Below, piece after piece: positions 1-8,089 of a DNA stretch of 64,000 bases. Position numbers and translations under genes: made by a program. The first letter of the stretch is position 1. The number at the start of each line of letters is the position of its first letter. Where the stretch lies: positions 930,001 to 994,000 of the forward strand of contig NZ_CP084627.1 of the NCBI RefSeq assembly GCF_022878925.1, in the 5' to 3' direction. The stretch is from Caballeronia sp. TF1N1. Its GTDB lineage: Bacteria; Pseudomonadota; Gammaproteobacteria; Burkholderiales; Burkholderiaceae. The notes under the pieces are model-generated. The model was not told the origin of the DNA. It saw nothing but the letters and a program-made list of their open reading frames with translations, and searched no databases.

Positions 1-475
1 CAAGGTTGAAGACGAGCACGATCGCCCAAAGCCGCAGTGTCTTGAACAGCGTCTTCATATCGCGGCGCGTGAGCACCGGCAACACAGCGGTCAGCGTGCT
101 CTCGGTGAACAACTGCTGGCGTCCGAGCACGACGAACACGAAACCGATCGTATAGCCGAAGCTCGATACGAGCGAACGCCAACTCGTCTCCGGTAACGAG
201 CTTTCGAGAATCGCCTGGACGAGAAACGAGAAACCCATCGAAAGGCCGGCGGCAAGCGCCGACCACATCAGCGCGCCGAAGGTCCGCTCCATCGCCGCCT
301 CGCCTTCTTCGCGGACGATTTCATGGACGACGAGCGCATGCGGCGTCGAATGCTCGGCCGCCTGTTCACGCTCGGCGTTATCGAGGTTGGGCGACTGTGC
401 GCCAGCGGAACTTTCCTTGGGAGACGCTTCGGTGGATGTTTCTTCTTGCTGCGCGCCGGGTTTCGGCTGTGACAT
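1..475 (-). CDS. Formate/nitrite transporter family membrane protein (C-terminus beyond window)
   Basis: Translating the minus strand from the ATG at 475 gives an open frame that runs off the left edge, so only the first 158 codons are present. The first 60 residues are hydrophilic and rich in Pro, Glu and Gln. Then come a membrane segment (ALMWSALAAGLSMGF) and the stretch GRQQLFTESTLTAVLPVL, which is typical of the FNT channel family, especially the YfdC-like branch. FNT proteins are pentameric inner-membrane channels for small monovalent anions; the substrate cannot be read from this fragment. A GGGAG ribosome site lies 5 nt before the start. It follows the nickel/cobalt permease gene on the same strand after about 100 nt. 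Confidence 0.8.
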   Translation of the reverse strand, partial: MSQPKPGAQQEETSTEASPKESSAGAQSPNLDNAEREQAAEHSTPHALVVHEIVREEGEAAMERTFGALMWSALAAGLSMGFSFLVQAILESSLPETSWRSLVSSFGYTIGFVFVVLGRQQLFTESTLTAVLPVLTRRDMKTLFKTLRLWAIVLVFNL

Positions 476-573
476 GTTTTTCTCCCTGAAAGCCGCTCGA
501 TGCAGGGATCGGATGAGCGGCGGCGAAGCTTTCAAGCAGAAAGAATGCCCGACGAGTCAGTTTGATGACATTC

Positions 574-1671
574 CTAGCGGACGATGCCGCCATCCAGCGA
601 ATCGTAGCCGCGCCACTTATAGATCAGCGCTGAAATAAGCCAGCACGCGGCGAAGAGACCGACGATTGCATAACCGAGCGCGCCGAAGTGTTCGGAGAGC
701 ACGGCGACCGCGTCCCACAGTCCGCCCTTCAGTTGCAACCGGTCCGCGATCAACCCGAGCGCTTCGATGCCGCCTATCAGCACCGCGATCAGCACCGACA
801 CCAGCGTGACCGTGAGGTTGTAGTAGAGCTTGCGGATCGGCTTCATGAAAGCCCAGCCATAGGCGCCGACCATGAGCATGCTGTCGGCGGTATCGATGAG
901 CGACATGCCCGCGGTGAAAAGCACCGGAAACACGAGGATCGACCACACCGGCATGCCGCGCGCGGCTTCCGCGGCGGCGATACCCATGAGGCCGATCTCG
1001 GTCGCCGTGTCGAAACCGAGTCCGAAGAGAAAGCCGAGCGGATACATATGCCAGCTTCGGCTGATGAGGCGGAAAAGCGGCCGGGCGACGCGCGCGATCG
1101 GTCCGCCGCCCGCCATCAGCAAATCGGCGTCGTCGTCGCGCCATGCTTCGCCGCGACGCACGCGCCTGAATGCGCGCCAGACGCCGCGCAGCACGAACAG
1201 ATTCATCGCCGCGATGGCGAAGAGAAAAAGCGCGGAGACGGACGTCCCGATCACCGCGCCGATCTCACGATACTGCACAAAGCGGCCCTGCACGGCGAAC
1301 GCGGTCGCGGCAATGAGCGCGCTCGCCACCACGACGACCGTCGAATGGCCGAGCGAAAAGAAGATGCCGACGCCAAGCGGACGCTTACCCTGCTGCATCA
1401 TTTTGCGCGTGACGTTATCGATGGCGGCGATGTGATCGGCATCCACGGCATGGCGCAGTCCGAGCGAATACGCCAGCAGCGACGTGCCGAGCAGCACCGG
1501 ATAGTGCCGGAACGCGACGAGCGCCCAGAGCCACGCGAGCACATTGAAGACGATGAGCCCGGCAAACATGCGCGTCGACTTGCGTCGCAGACTGAAAGCG
1601 CCCATTCGCCCGGCAGTCTCGATGCCCGCGCTGTGACTCGGGTTGGCGTCTCTGTCGTGAAATCGGGACAT
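574..1671 (-). CDS. NiCoT family nickel/cobalt permease
   Basis: Inner-membrane secondary transporter for Ni2+ and/or Co2+ (HoxN/NixA/HupN family), 365 aa. The family signature HAVDADHIAAIDNVTR lies in an early transmembrane helix, followed by FFSLGHSTVVV and the helix with GFDTATEIGLM. These His/Asp/Glu motifs bind the metal. About eight hydrophobic segments are visible, as the family expects. The frame extends to a TTG at 1701, but the ATG at 1671 gives the usual length; neither has a strong ribosome site. It may supply nickel for urease or hydrogenase, but neither is in the window. Metal specificity cannot be decided from sequence. Confidence 0.9.
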   Translation of the reverse strand: MSRFHDRDANPSHSAGIETAGRMGAFSLRRKSTRMFAGLIVFNVLAWLWALVAFRHYPVLLGTSLLAYSLGLRHAVDADHIAAIDNVTRKMMQQGKRPLGVGIFFSLGHSTVVVVASALIAATAFAVQGRFVQYREIGAVIGTSVSALFLFAIAAMNLFVLRGVWRAFRRVRRGEAWRDDDADLLMAGGGPIARVARPLFRLISRSWHMYPLGFLFGLGFDTATEIGLMGIAAAEAARGMPVWSILVFPVLFTAGMSLIDTADSMLMVGAYGWAFMKPIRKLYYNLTVTLVSVLIAVLIGGIEALGLIADRLQLKGGLWDAVAVLSEHFGALGYAIVGLFAACWLISALIYKWRGYDSLDGGIVR

Positions 1672-1908
1672 GTCGGTGGATTTGGGGCCACAAAGGGTCA
1701 AAGGATACCGCGCTTCGATGGGCGGCCAATAATCGGCGCGGCCACTCCCGCGCGTTCGGCGCGTTCACCGGGCAATCACGTGACCTGCCGCATATATGAC
1801 TTTTTGCCTATTCCTATTCGCTGAGCGGGGAAAACATAGGCGGATTCATTGGTTGGGCGCATCGAAGCGCGCAGCTAGGATGGCACTTCGCTTATCCCGA
1901 CTTTCGCC

Positions 1909-3003
1909 ATGCCCCGCTATCTCGACGACGCGCAACGCGAGCAACTCCAGGAACAACGCGCGACGTGGCGCTGGCGCAGCGCGTGGCCGACGTGGCTCGT
2001 GATCGTCGCGGTGTACAGCGGCTGGTTCGGCGTGGCGCTCCATGCGCGCACGCTCGGCTTGCCGGTCACGCTCACGCTGCTCGCGGTGCTCTCGTGCTGG
2101 TACATGTCGCTGCAGCACGAACTGCTGCATGGACATCCCACGCGCTGGCCGCTCGTCAACATGCTTTTCGGCCTGGCGCCGCTCGCCGTGTGGTTTCCGT
2201 ATGCGGTGTATCGCGACTCGCATCTGCGTCATCACGACGACGCGCATCTGACCGAGCCCGGCCGCGACCCGGAAAGCTATTACGTCACGCCGGAGCAGTG
2301 GGCCAATGCGGGCGTCGTATTGCGCGCGGCCCTCGCTGCCCGCAATACGTTCTTGGGCCGCGTGCTGATCGGTCCATGGTTCTCGATCGCCGCCTCGTGG
2401 CGCGAAGCCGCGCAGGCGGTCGCGCTGGGTCAATGGCGGATCGTCGCGAGCTGGCTCGTGCACGCAGCGTCGCTTGCCGCGCTTGCATGGTGGCTCGATG
2501 CCCGTTGCGGCATTCCGTGGCGCGCTTTTCTGTTCGGCGTCGGTTATGCATCGCTGGCGCTGGCTTCGGTGCGATCGTTTCAGGAGCATCGGGCGGAAGG
2601 CGATGCCCGCGAACGCACCGTTCTGAACGAGGCCGCGTGGCCCTGGCGACTGCTGTTTCTGAACAACAATTACCATTCGGTGCATCACGACTTGCCCGGC
2701 GTGCCGTGGTTTGTGCTGGGCGCGGTGTATCGGCAGCGGCGCGAAGCGTACGGCGCGAGCAATGGCGGATTTGTCGTGCGCGGGTACGGCGAGTGGATCA
2801 AAAAGCATGCGTTCGCGCGCGCGGTTTCACCAGTGCATCCGTTCGCGGGCGGGACGCGCGCGCCGGTGGAATGGATCGCCGATACCTCCGTCACGACGCG
2901 CAAAAATGCGATGCAACGCGGCGCGGCCAAGCGCTTCGGGCAGCCAGTGCTCGTCAGGGCTGCGGCGTCCACGCGTGATTCGCGCTCGGCGAAGGTTTCT
3001 TAG
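1909..3003 (+). CDS. Membrane fatty acid desaturase family protein
   Basis: 364 aa integral membrane di-iron enzyme. The three histidine boxes are clear: HELLHGH near residue 66, HLRHHDDAH near 104, and SVHHDLPG near 258. They are separated by hydrophobic helices, as in membrane desaturases and hydroxylases (PF00487). The family inserts double bonds or hydroxyls into acyl chains using O2 and an electron donor; the substrate is not known here. The basic C-terminal tail (about residues 310-364) is less conserved. The gene stands alone, divergent from the nickel/cobalt permease and 62 nt before the PhnD-like gene. Confidence 0.85.
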   Translation: MPRYLDDAQREQLQEQRATWRWRSAWPTWLVIVAVYSGWFGVALHARTLGLPVTLTLLAVLSCWYMSLQHELLHGHPTRWPLVNMLFGLAPLAVWFPYAVYRDSHLRHHDDAHLTEPGRDPESYYVTPEQWANAGVVLRAALAARNTFLGRVLIGPWFSIAASWREAAQAVALGQWRIVASWLVHAASLAALAWWLDARCGIPWRAFLFGVGYASLALASVRSFQEHRAEGDARERTVLNEAAWPWRLLFLNNNYHSVHHDLPGVPWFVLGAVYRQRREAYGASNGGFVVRGYGEWIKKHAFARAVSPVHPFAGGTRAPVEWIADTSVTTRKNAMQRGAAKRFGQPVLVRAAASTRDSRSAKVS

Positions 3004-3065
3004 ATCGGCCTGCGGTCGAGCCGCCCTGTACGATAGAGCGTTCTCGCTTCTCGCAAAGCTCGCCC

Positions 3066-3881
3066 ATGCAATGGATCACCGCACTTCCGATGTACAACGT
3101 CACGCCCGCGCTGGCTGCCGACTGGCGCGCGCTGCTGACGGACGTGAAAGCGCGGGTGACAGACTGGCTGGACGAACGCGCTGATACGCTCGACATCGTC
3201 GATCCGGGCGCGGATCTCACCACTTTCTGGCAACGCGACGATCTGCTCCTGTCGCAAACCTGCGGTTATCCGCTCGTTCACGCGCTCGAAGGCCGCGTGC
3301 AACTCGTCGCCACGCCCAATTTCGATGTCCCCGGCTGCGCGAATGGCAGCTATCGCAGCGTGATCGTCGCCGGAAAGCACACGCAAGCGACGACGCTCGC
3401 CGACTGTCGCGGCCTTAGAGCCATCTACAACAGCGACGACTCCAACAGCGGCATGAACTTACTGCGTCACGCGGTCGCGCCGCTGGCCCGCGAAGGCCGC
3501 TTCTTCGCATCGGTCGAGCGAAGCGGCGGGCATCTGGCTTCGCTTCAAGCGCTCGCGACGGACCGAAGCGCGGATGTCGCCGCCATCGACTGCGTGACCT
3601 TTGCTTACGTGCGCGAACATGTGCCGGAACTAGCCGAAGGCGTCAGGGAAATCGGCGTGACGGCGAGTTCGCCCGCGCTGCCTTTCATCGCCTCGAAGCG
3701 GGTTCCGCAAGACGGCATCGAGCGGCTCGCCGCCGCGCTCGCGGATTCCGTACGCGACCATCCCGCGCTTGCGCAACGGCTGCGGCTCGACGGCTTCGTG
3801 CGCCCCACGCGCGCCGACTACGCGCCGATTCTCGACCTCGAACGCGATGCCATCGCGCAAGGCTATCCGCAGCTCGCCTGA
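3066..3881 (+). CDS. PhnD-like phosphate/phosphonate-type periplasmic binding protein homologue
   Basis: 271 aa. The fold signals are those of the PhnD/phosphonate ABC binding family: TALPMYNVTP at the start, a Gly/Ser-rich ligand loop around NSDDSNSGMNLLRHAVAP, and GGHLASLQALATDRSADVAAIDCVTF, which matches the family's G.H..sl.al..G.aD.aaiD pattern. No signal peptide is visible, so it may be cytoplasmic, or the export signal may have been lost. No ABC permease or ATPase gene is adjacent. It could be an orphan sensor or a catabolic binding protein; ligand unknown. Confidence 0.65.
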   Translation: MQWITALPMYNVTPALAADWRALLTDVKARVTDWLDERADTLDIVDPGADLTTFWQRDDLLLSQTCGYPLVHALEGRVQLVATPNFDVPGCANGSYRSVIVAGKHTQATTLADCRGLRAIYNSDDSNSGMNLLRHAVAPLAREGRFFASVERSGGHLASLQALATDRSADVAAIDCVTFAYVREHVPELAEGVREIGVTASSPALPFIASKRVPQDGIERLAAALADSVRDHPALAQRLRLDGFVRPTRADYAPILDLERDAIAQGYPQLA

Positions 3882-4015
3882 TCGCTTCGGCAAGAATCCC
3901 GCACATTCGGCACAATCGACTTTTAAACGCGAGGCATCGGCGCGGCTTGTCCGCCAGCCGGGCCTGAACGCTGACGGCCACGCTTCTCGCCGTCCCACGC
4001 ATCCGGAACGTCGCA

Positions 4016-5011
4016 ATGATCCCCTTCTCGCTTCTCGACCTCTCACCGATTCCGCTCGGCTCGACCGCCTCCGACGCCTTCGCGCATTCGCTCGATCTCG
4101 CCCGTCACGCGGAAAGCTGGGGCTATAACCGCTATTGGCTCGCCGAGCATCACAACATGACGGGCATCGCCAGCGCGGCGACGGCGGTCGTGATCGGCCA
4201 TATCGCGGCGGGCACCAAGACCATTCGCGTCGGCTCGGGCGGCATCATGCTGCCGAATCACGCGCCGCTCGTCATCGCCGAACAGTTCGGCACGCTCGCG
4301 TCGCTGTTTCCGGGACGTATCGACTTGGGCCTCGGACGCGCGCCCGGCACCGACCAGACCACGGCTCGCGCGCTGCGTCGCGACTTGCAAGGCAGCGCTG
4401 ACTCCTTCCCTGACGATGTCGTCGAACTGCAGCGTTTTTTCGCCGATCCCGTCGAGGGACAACGCGTGCGCGCAGTGCCCGGCGCCGGTCTTCATGTGCC
4501 CATCTGGCTGCTCGGCTCGTCGCTCTTCAGCGCGCAACTGGCGGCGGCGCTCGGGCTGCCGTTCGCGTTCGCGTCGCATTTCGCGCCGGATTATCTGCTG
4601 ACCGCGCTGGAGGTGTATCGCACGCAATTCCGGCCATCGGCGACGCTCAAGAAGCCTCACGCGATGGTCGGCGTGAACGTCTTCGCCGCCGATACCGTCG
4701 GTGAAGCCCTCTTTCTATTTACCTCGCTGCAGCAGCAGTTCATCAATTTGCGGCGCGGCACGCCCGGCCAGTTGCCGCCGCCCGTCCACCAGATCGCGTG
4801 GAGCGAGGGCGAGCGCGCAGGCGTCGAGCGGTCGCTCGCGTGTTCGGTGGTCGGCGCGCGCGCGGATGTCGAAGCGGGTTTGCGCTCGGTGATCGAGCAG
4901 ACTCAGGCCGACGAGTTGATCGTCACGGCGCAGATCTTCGATCATCGAGCGCGTCTGCGCTCGTTCGAGATCACGGCGGAAGTACGCGATTCGATTGCCG
5001 CCGGCGGTTGA
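4016..5011 (+). CDS. LLM-class flavin-dependent oxidoreductase (YhbW-like)
   Basis: 331 aa luciferase-like monooxygenase family protein. The N-terminus [18 protein letters not shown], then [28 protein letters not shown] and [19 protein letters not shown] are hallmarks of the single-component LLM group that includes E. coli YhbW. The family uses reduced FMN or F420 with O2; in proteobacteria FMN is expected. The physiological substrate is unknown. It stands alone, 134 nt after the PhnD-like gene. Confidence 0.85.
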   Translation: MIPFSLLDLSPIPLGSTASDAFAHSLDLARHAESWGYNRYWLAEHHNMTGIASAATAVVIGHIAAGTKTIRVGSGGIMLPNHAPLVIAEQFGTLASLFPGRIDLGLGRAPGTDQTTARALRRDLQGSADSFPDDVVELQRFFADPVEGQRVRAVPGAGLHVPIWLLGSSLFSAQLAAALGLPFAFASHFAPDYLLTALEVYRTQFRPSATLKKPHAMVGVNVFAADTVGEALFLFTSLQQQFINLRRGTPGQLPPPVHQIAWSEGERAGVERSLACSVVGARADVEAGLRSVIEQTQADELIVTAQIFDHRARLRSFEITAEVRDSIAAGG

Positions 5012-5223
5012 ATCGGCGCAACGACGAAGGCCGCACGACATTCGGGAAAGCCCCTACGCTTTACGCGCGCGCTTTTGACAGGCAATAATGAGACAGGCGG
5101 GGCGCGTGCGCGCTTTGCATCTGCTTATCCGCCGTGTCTGCCTTCGTCGTGCGCCCGAAATTCGTGCATGAGAGAGGAGGCGCGGCAAGACAACAACAAA
5201 TACGTCGCAAGACGGGAGGAAGA

Positions 5224-5475
5224 ATGTCGATGCCGAAAAGCGCCGCCACGGGCGCCATGACGCTCCTGACGGAATACGATGAATCGAGCGGCCAGGAAGT
5301 GCGTTCGCTGCGGCTCGAACCCGCATCCGACGGCAAGGCTGTTCTGCTGATCGAGATCGACGAGCGCAAGCCGGGAATTCATCGTGAAGTTCGTTATGAA
5401 ATTACGCCCGCCGAACTGATTGCGGCAATTCGCGCGCACGGTGCGGAATTGCCGGGTGAACAACATAGTCGTTAA
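5224..5475 (+). CDS. Conserved small hypothetical protein (83 aa)
   Basis: Unrecognised soluble protein. The ATG at 5224 is chosen because GGGAGGA sits 5-8 nt upstream; the longer frame from 5134 has no ribosome site and a basic, unlikely leader. The predicted product is acidic, mostly alternating beta strands (AVLLIEIDERKPGIHREVRYEITPAE) with a C-terminal helix. No catalytic motif is visible. Confidence 0.6.
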   Translation: MSMPKSAATGAMTLLTEYDESSGQEVRSLRLEPASDGKAVLLIEIDERKPGIHREVRYEITPAELIAAIRAHGAELPGEQHSR

Positions 5476-5876
5476 AACAATTTAATAGTTGGCGCAAGCA
5501 GCATACAATAGCGTTCAGGCGACGCATCAGCCGTTCGGGAAACCGGGCGGTTCGAGTGTCGCTTTCCCGCAGTTCGTAGCCTCCCGACGTGACCTCCCGC
5601 GCGCACTATAGTCGTGCGTCCGTCATGGCGATTCCCGCACGAGCCAATGTCCGAAGCCGGTATTACTGTTATATAGCCGACACAGCGGGGACATTAATCG
5701 GTGTGGGCGGCGCGTGTGATGGGATAAGCGCGGTCTGCGGTAAATACACTAATTGACGCACGTTTCACTGTGCGTCACGCTGGATAAAACATATCAAACC
5801 TAGTCATCGAGCCGCCCCGGTCCGCGCGGGGCATCGGTTCGTCTTTCGCAAATCAAAAAGCTGAATCAGGAAAGCC
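5476..5876. other. Intergenic region upstream of the H-NS-like gene, with a perfect inverted repeat
   Basis: No convincing gene on either strand in these 401 bases. The main structure is a perfect 8-bp inverted repeat, TGACGCAC (5754-5761) and GTGCGTCA (5770-5777), with an 8-nt spacer. Its left arm overlaps a TTGACG hexamer that could be a -35 element. The remainder has several short GC-rich hairpins without U-runs. Confidence 0.5.
5754..5777. promoter_or_regulatory. Inverted-repeat operator candidate upstream of the H-NS-like gene
   Basis: Arms TGACGCAC and GTGCGTCA match exactly and are centred about 110 nt before the GTG start at 5877. The spacing suits a dimeric regulator contacting two major grooves, although a small RNA hairpin is also possible. 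No clear -10 box lies at the right distance from the overlapping TTGACG. Confidence 0.4.
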
Positions 5877-6206
5877 GTGGACGAAAGAAAGCGAGACAGC
5901 ATCATCGCGTATTTACGCAGCCGAATGGTCGAGTTCGGCATTACGGAAGGCGCGCTGGCCGAAGCATTGGCCGACGCACCAGCGGCCGAACCGCCGCCTA
6001 CCTTTACCAAGACGAACGGCGCCAACGGCACGGCGAAGCCAGCTCGGGCCATGCCGCAATTGCCGTCACTGCCGCAATCCGGAGACGGCGCAGCGCCGAT
6101 TTTCCGTAACGCCAGCGGCGACACGTGGGACGGCCTGGGCGACATGCCCGAATGGCTGAAGCGCGCCGTGCATGCCGGTCAGGATATCGAGTTTTATCGC
6201 GTGTAA
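5877..6206 (+). CDS. H-NS-like C-terminal DNA-binding domain protein
   Basis: 109 aa with a GTG start, preceded by CAGGAAAG. The C-terminal third (TWDGLGDMPEWLKRAVHAGQ) has the W-x-G-x-G-x-x-P-x-W pattern of the H-NS family AT-hook-like domain. The acidic GDMP replaces the usual basic GRxP, so DNA affinity may be altered. The N-terminal 40 residues are helical and probably oligomerise; a flexible Pro/Ala/Thr linker joins the two. H-NS-type proteins silence AT-rich, often foreign DNA. The upstream inverted repeat at 5754-5777 may control it. Confidence 0.65.
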   Translation: MDERKRDSIIAYLRSRMVEFGITEGALAEALADAPAAEPPPTFTKTNGANGTAKPARAMPQLPSLPQSGDGAAPIFRNASGDTWDGLGDMPEWLKRAVHAGQDIEFYRV

Positions 6207-6858
6207 CGCCCTTCCTCGTTTCCCCGCCTTTCGGATACGCATGCACGGTGGCCATTAAGCGCCATCATTATGCGTAGTCATTAAGCGCGATTCGTAAGGC
6301 ATGGGCGTTTCGCCTTCGTCATTCTCACCTCAGGCCATGCAAGCGGAATGCTCCGCGTGCTTCTGCGCGCGCCGGTTTTTCGCAAAGACGGCGTAGTTAA
6401 TCGCGCCCGCATTTGCCGACCGGCCGTGCACATTCGAAACGCACACGCATGCAATCGCGCGGCTCGGTGCGTGCGAAGCCTCGCGCATAGGCAATTCATC
6501 GCGAATAATCAAGCTTAAAAAATTTCGACGATGGTTCCCTTTCGCGGCGGAAACGTTTATTGGTGGTGACCAGTACCCGGCTTTCCTGAAAGCGCCGCCG
6601 TTTCGCGAACACTTCATCGTTACATCCAGCACACCGTTAGTACACCGCAAGTACGCCGAACAGGTCCCGCAGTCTTTGCTCGACAGAGGGAACGCATGAA
6701 CGCTTACCAACGCCTCGCGCGCCACGATACCGATACCGAAACCGAAACTGATTGGCAGCTGCATCGACAGACGAGGAAGCGGAGCACGCGCTCAGGCCTC
6801 GCCTTGCATCGCGGCTGACTTATAGCGTCCGCGAAACGCGTATCGAACGAGGAGCGCC
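6207..6858. other. Intergenic region with one possible micro-ORF
   Basis: 652 bases without a well-supported gene. Frames on both strands have biased, low-complexity composition. The best candidate is a 40-codon plus-strand ORF at 6696-6818, listed separately. The region has a lower GC stretch around 6500-6560. Confidence 0.4.
6696..6818 (+). CDS. Possible micro-protein (40 aa)
   Basis: ATG at 6696 preceded by GAGGGA at a workable distance, ending with TGA at 6816-6818, 40 nt before the HTH gene. The product is basic and Arg/Thr-rich, with no recognisable motif. It is supported only by the ribosome site and its position, so it could be chance. Confidence 0.25.
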   Translation: MNAYQRLARHDTDTETETDWQLHRQTRKRSTRSGLALHRG

Positions 6859-7263
6859 ATGTTGCCCCGGCCCACTACCCTGCCGAGCGTCGAGCGGCGC
6901 ATGACAGCCGGGCGCATGTTGCTCGAAGGGGCATCGGTGCAGGCCGTGGCGGAGCATCTGCATCTGTCCTTGCAGACGGTGAAGCGTTACAAGGCAATCG
7001 TGTCCGATGGCGGGCTCGACGAGCTCGCGAAAATGGGCGTGGGCGGACGGGTATCGGTGCTGGACCGCGAGGCGCTCGAATGGATCGCGGCCGCCTTGCA
7101 GGGCCCGGCGCGCGTGCATGGATTTGCGAGCGACGCGTGGACCAACTCGCGTCTGCGCGAACTGATCGAGCGGCGCTTCGGCGTGCGTTACTCGCGCGTC
7201 TATGTGTGGCAGATCGCGACCAATCTCGGGCTTGGGCATCTGCTGTCGAAGTCGCGACGCTGA
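6859..7263 (+). CDS. Stand-alone winged helix-turn-helix protein related to transposase DNA-binding domains
   Basis: 134 aa. Residues about 8-55 form an HTH (RRMTAGRMLLEGASVQAVAEHLHLSLQTVKRYK), and residues 75-130 form a second, winged HTH with LRELIERRFGVRYSRVYVWQI. This pair matches the N-terminal DNA-binding half of IS630/Tc1-type transposases (HTH_29/HTH_33). No catalytic DDE domain follows and no terminal inverted repeats are seen, so it is probably a domesticated regulator or a conserved transposase-derived fragment, not an active element. Confidence 0.65.
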   Translation: MLPRPTTLPSVERRMTAGRMLLEGASVQAVAEHLHLSLQTVKRYKAIVSDGGLDELAKMGVGGRVSVLDREALEWIAAALQGPARVHGFASDAWTNSRLRELIERRFGVRYSRVYVWQIATNLGLGHLLSKSRR

Positions 7264-7297
7264 TGCCGGTGATGTTCACATATCAAAGGAGATGACC

Positions 7298-7897
7298 ATG
7301 CTTCGAACTTCGCGTCGTGCAGGCAGTTCATGGATCGGATGCGCACTCGTCGCGCTTGCTTGTGGCTCGGCTTTGCCGGCTGCGGCGCAGGATGCCGCGT
7401 CGGAACCGCAAGCGCGAGCCGGGGCGGCGGTGGCGCAAGTGCAGGCGCATGTGGTTGGCATCGACCCGGTGACGAACAGCGTCGCGCTAAAGGGGCCGGC
7501 GGGGCGCGTCGTGGAAGTCGCCGTCAATCCGCAGGTCGCCGATGTCAAGAAGCTCAAGATAGGCGACACGGTGAACATCGAGTATCGCAACGCCGTGCTG
7601 ATGCGCGCGGTCAAGGCGAAGCCGGGTGCGATTCGTGAGCGCGTCGACACGCAAGCGACCGTTCCGGCGACGAACGGCGTGACGGCGCAGGCGCGCACGG
7701 TGGAGATACTGGCGACGATTCAGCACATCGACAAGAAAAAGCGCGAGATCACGCTACGCGGCCCGACCCACACGGTGACGCTTGCGGTCGCGCCGGACTT
7801 ATCGCTTGACGGCTTGAAGTCCGGAGATATGGTGCATGCGCAATTCGAATCGGCGACGGCCATTCAAGTGCTCAGGGACGGGCAGCCCTTACGCTGA
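7298..7897 (+). CDS. Exported hypothetical protein with two repeated beta domains
   Basis: 199 aa. The ATG at 7298 lies 6 nt after AAGGAG; the in-frame ATG at 7292 is too close to that site. A Sec signal peptide with a Cys- and Ala-rich core ends at LPAAAQ-DAA. The mature part has two similar beta-rich units (VVGIDPVTNSVALKGPAGR and TIQHIDKKKREITLRGPT, each followed by a GDxVxxxY/F element). These resemble small OB-like or S1-like repeats found in Burkholderia periplasmic proteins. Function unknown. Confidence 0.65.
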   Translation: MLRTSRRAGSSWIGCALVALACGSALPAAAQDAASEPQARAGAAVAQVQAHVVGIDPVTNSVALKGPAGRVVEVAVNPQVADVKKLKIGDTVNIEYRNAVLMRAVKAKPGAIRERVDTQATVPATNGVTAQARTVEILATIQHIDKKKREITLRGPTHTVTLAVAPDLSLDGLKSGDMVHAQFESATAIQVLRDGQPLR

Positions 7898-7950
7898 TCT
7901 TGACGCGCAATCGCCACGCTCCGGAAAGCCTTTGTGGATCAATGCGTTGG

Positions 7951-8018
7951 ATGGGTCACGCAGCGGCTATCCACAGGGCTTTCAACAGAAACTGTGGATA
8001 GTTTCGTGGATGACCCAT
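7951..8018. repeat. Nested inverted repeats with DnaA-box-like arms
   Basis: The outer arms ATGGGTCA (7951-7958) and TGACCCAT (8011-8018) enclose the inner arms CTATCCACAG (7967-7976) and CTGTGGATAG (7992-8001). All are exact, so a two-stage stem-loop or cruciform can form. The inner arms differ from the DnaA box TTATCCACA at one base. The structure lies between an exported protein gene and the terminator of the rhamnose importer. Confidence 0.55.
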
Positions 8019-8031
8019 TTTGCATACGCGA

Positions 8032-8058
8032 ATAAAAAAGCCCCGCGACCGCGGGGCC
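8032..8058 (-). terminator. Rho-independent terminator of the rhamnose importer operon
   Basis: Read on the minus strand, a GC-only stem (CCCCGC / GCGGGG) with a short loop is followed by a run of six Ts. It lies 32 nt beyond the stop codon of the sugar-binding protein gene. Confidence 0.85.
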
Positions 8059-8089
8059 AACCTCTCAGATTCCCACTACCCTTTCGACC

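Noticed and set aside
688..1824. Long plus-strand frame opposite the nickel/cobalt permease gene
   Set aside because: Arg/His/Glu-rich antisense shadow of a clearly conserved gene; GC-rich codon bias produces such frames throughout, for example at 10177-11550, 49752-51245 and 58475-59758.
6330..6764. Minus-strand 144-codon frame
   Set aside because: No ribosome site or family likeness, and Cys/Arg-rich chance composition.
7951..8018. DnaA-box-like sequences as a replication origin
   Set aside because: Only two good near-boxes, no AT-rich unwinding region, and no dnaA, repA or parAB gene nearby.
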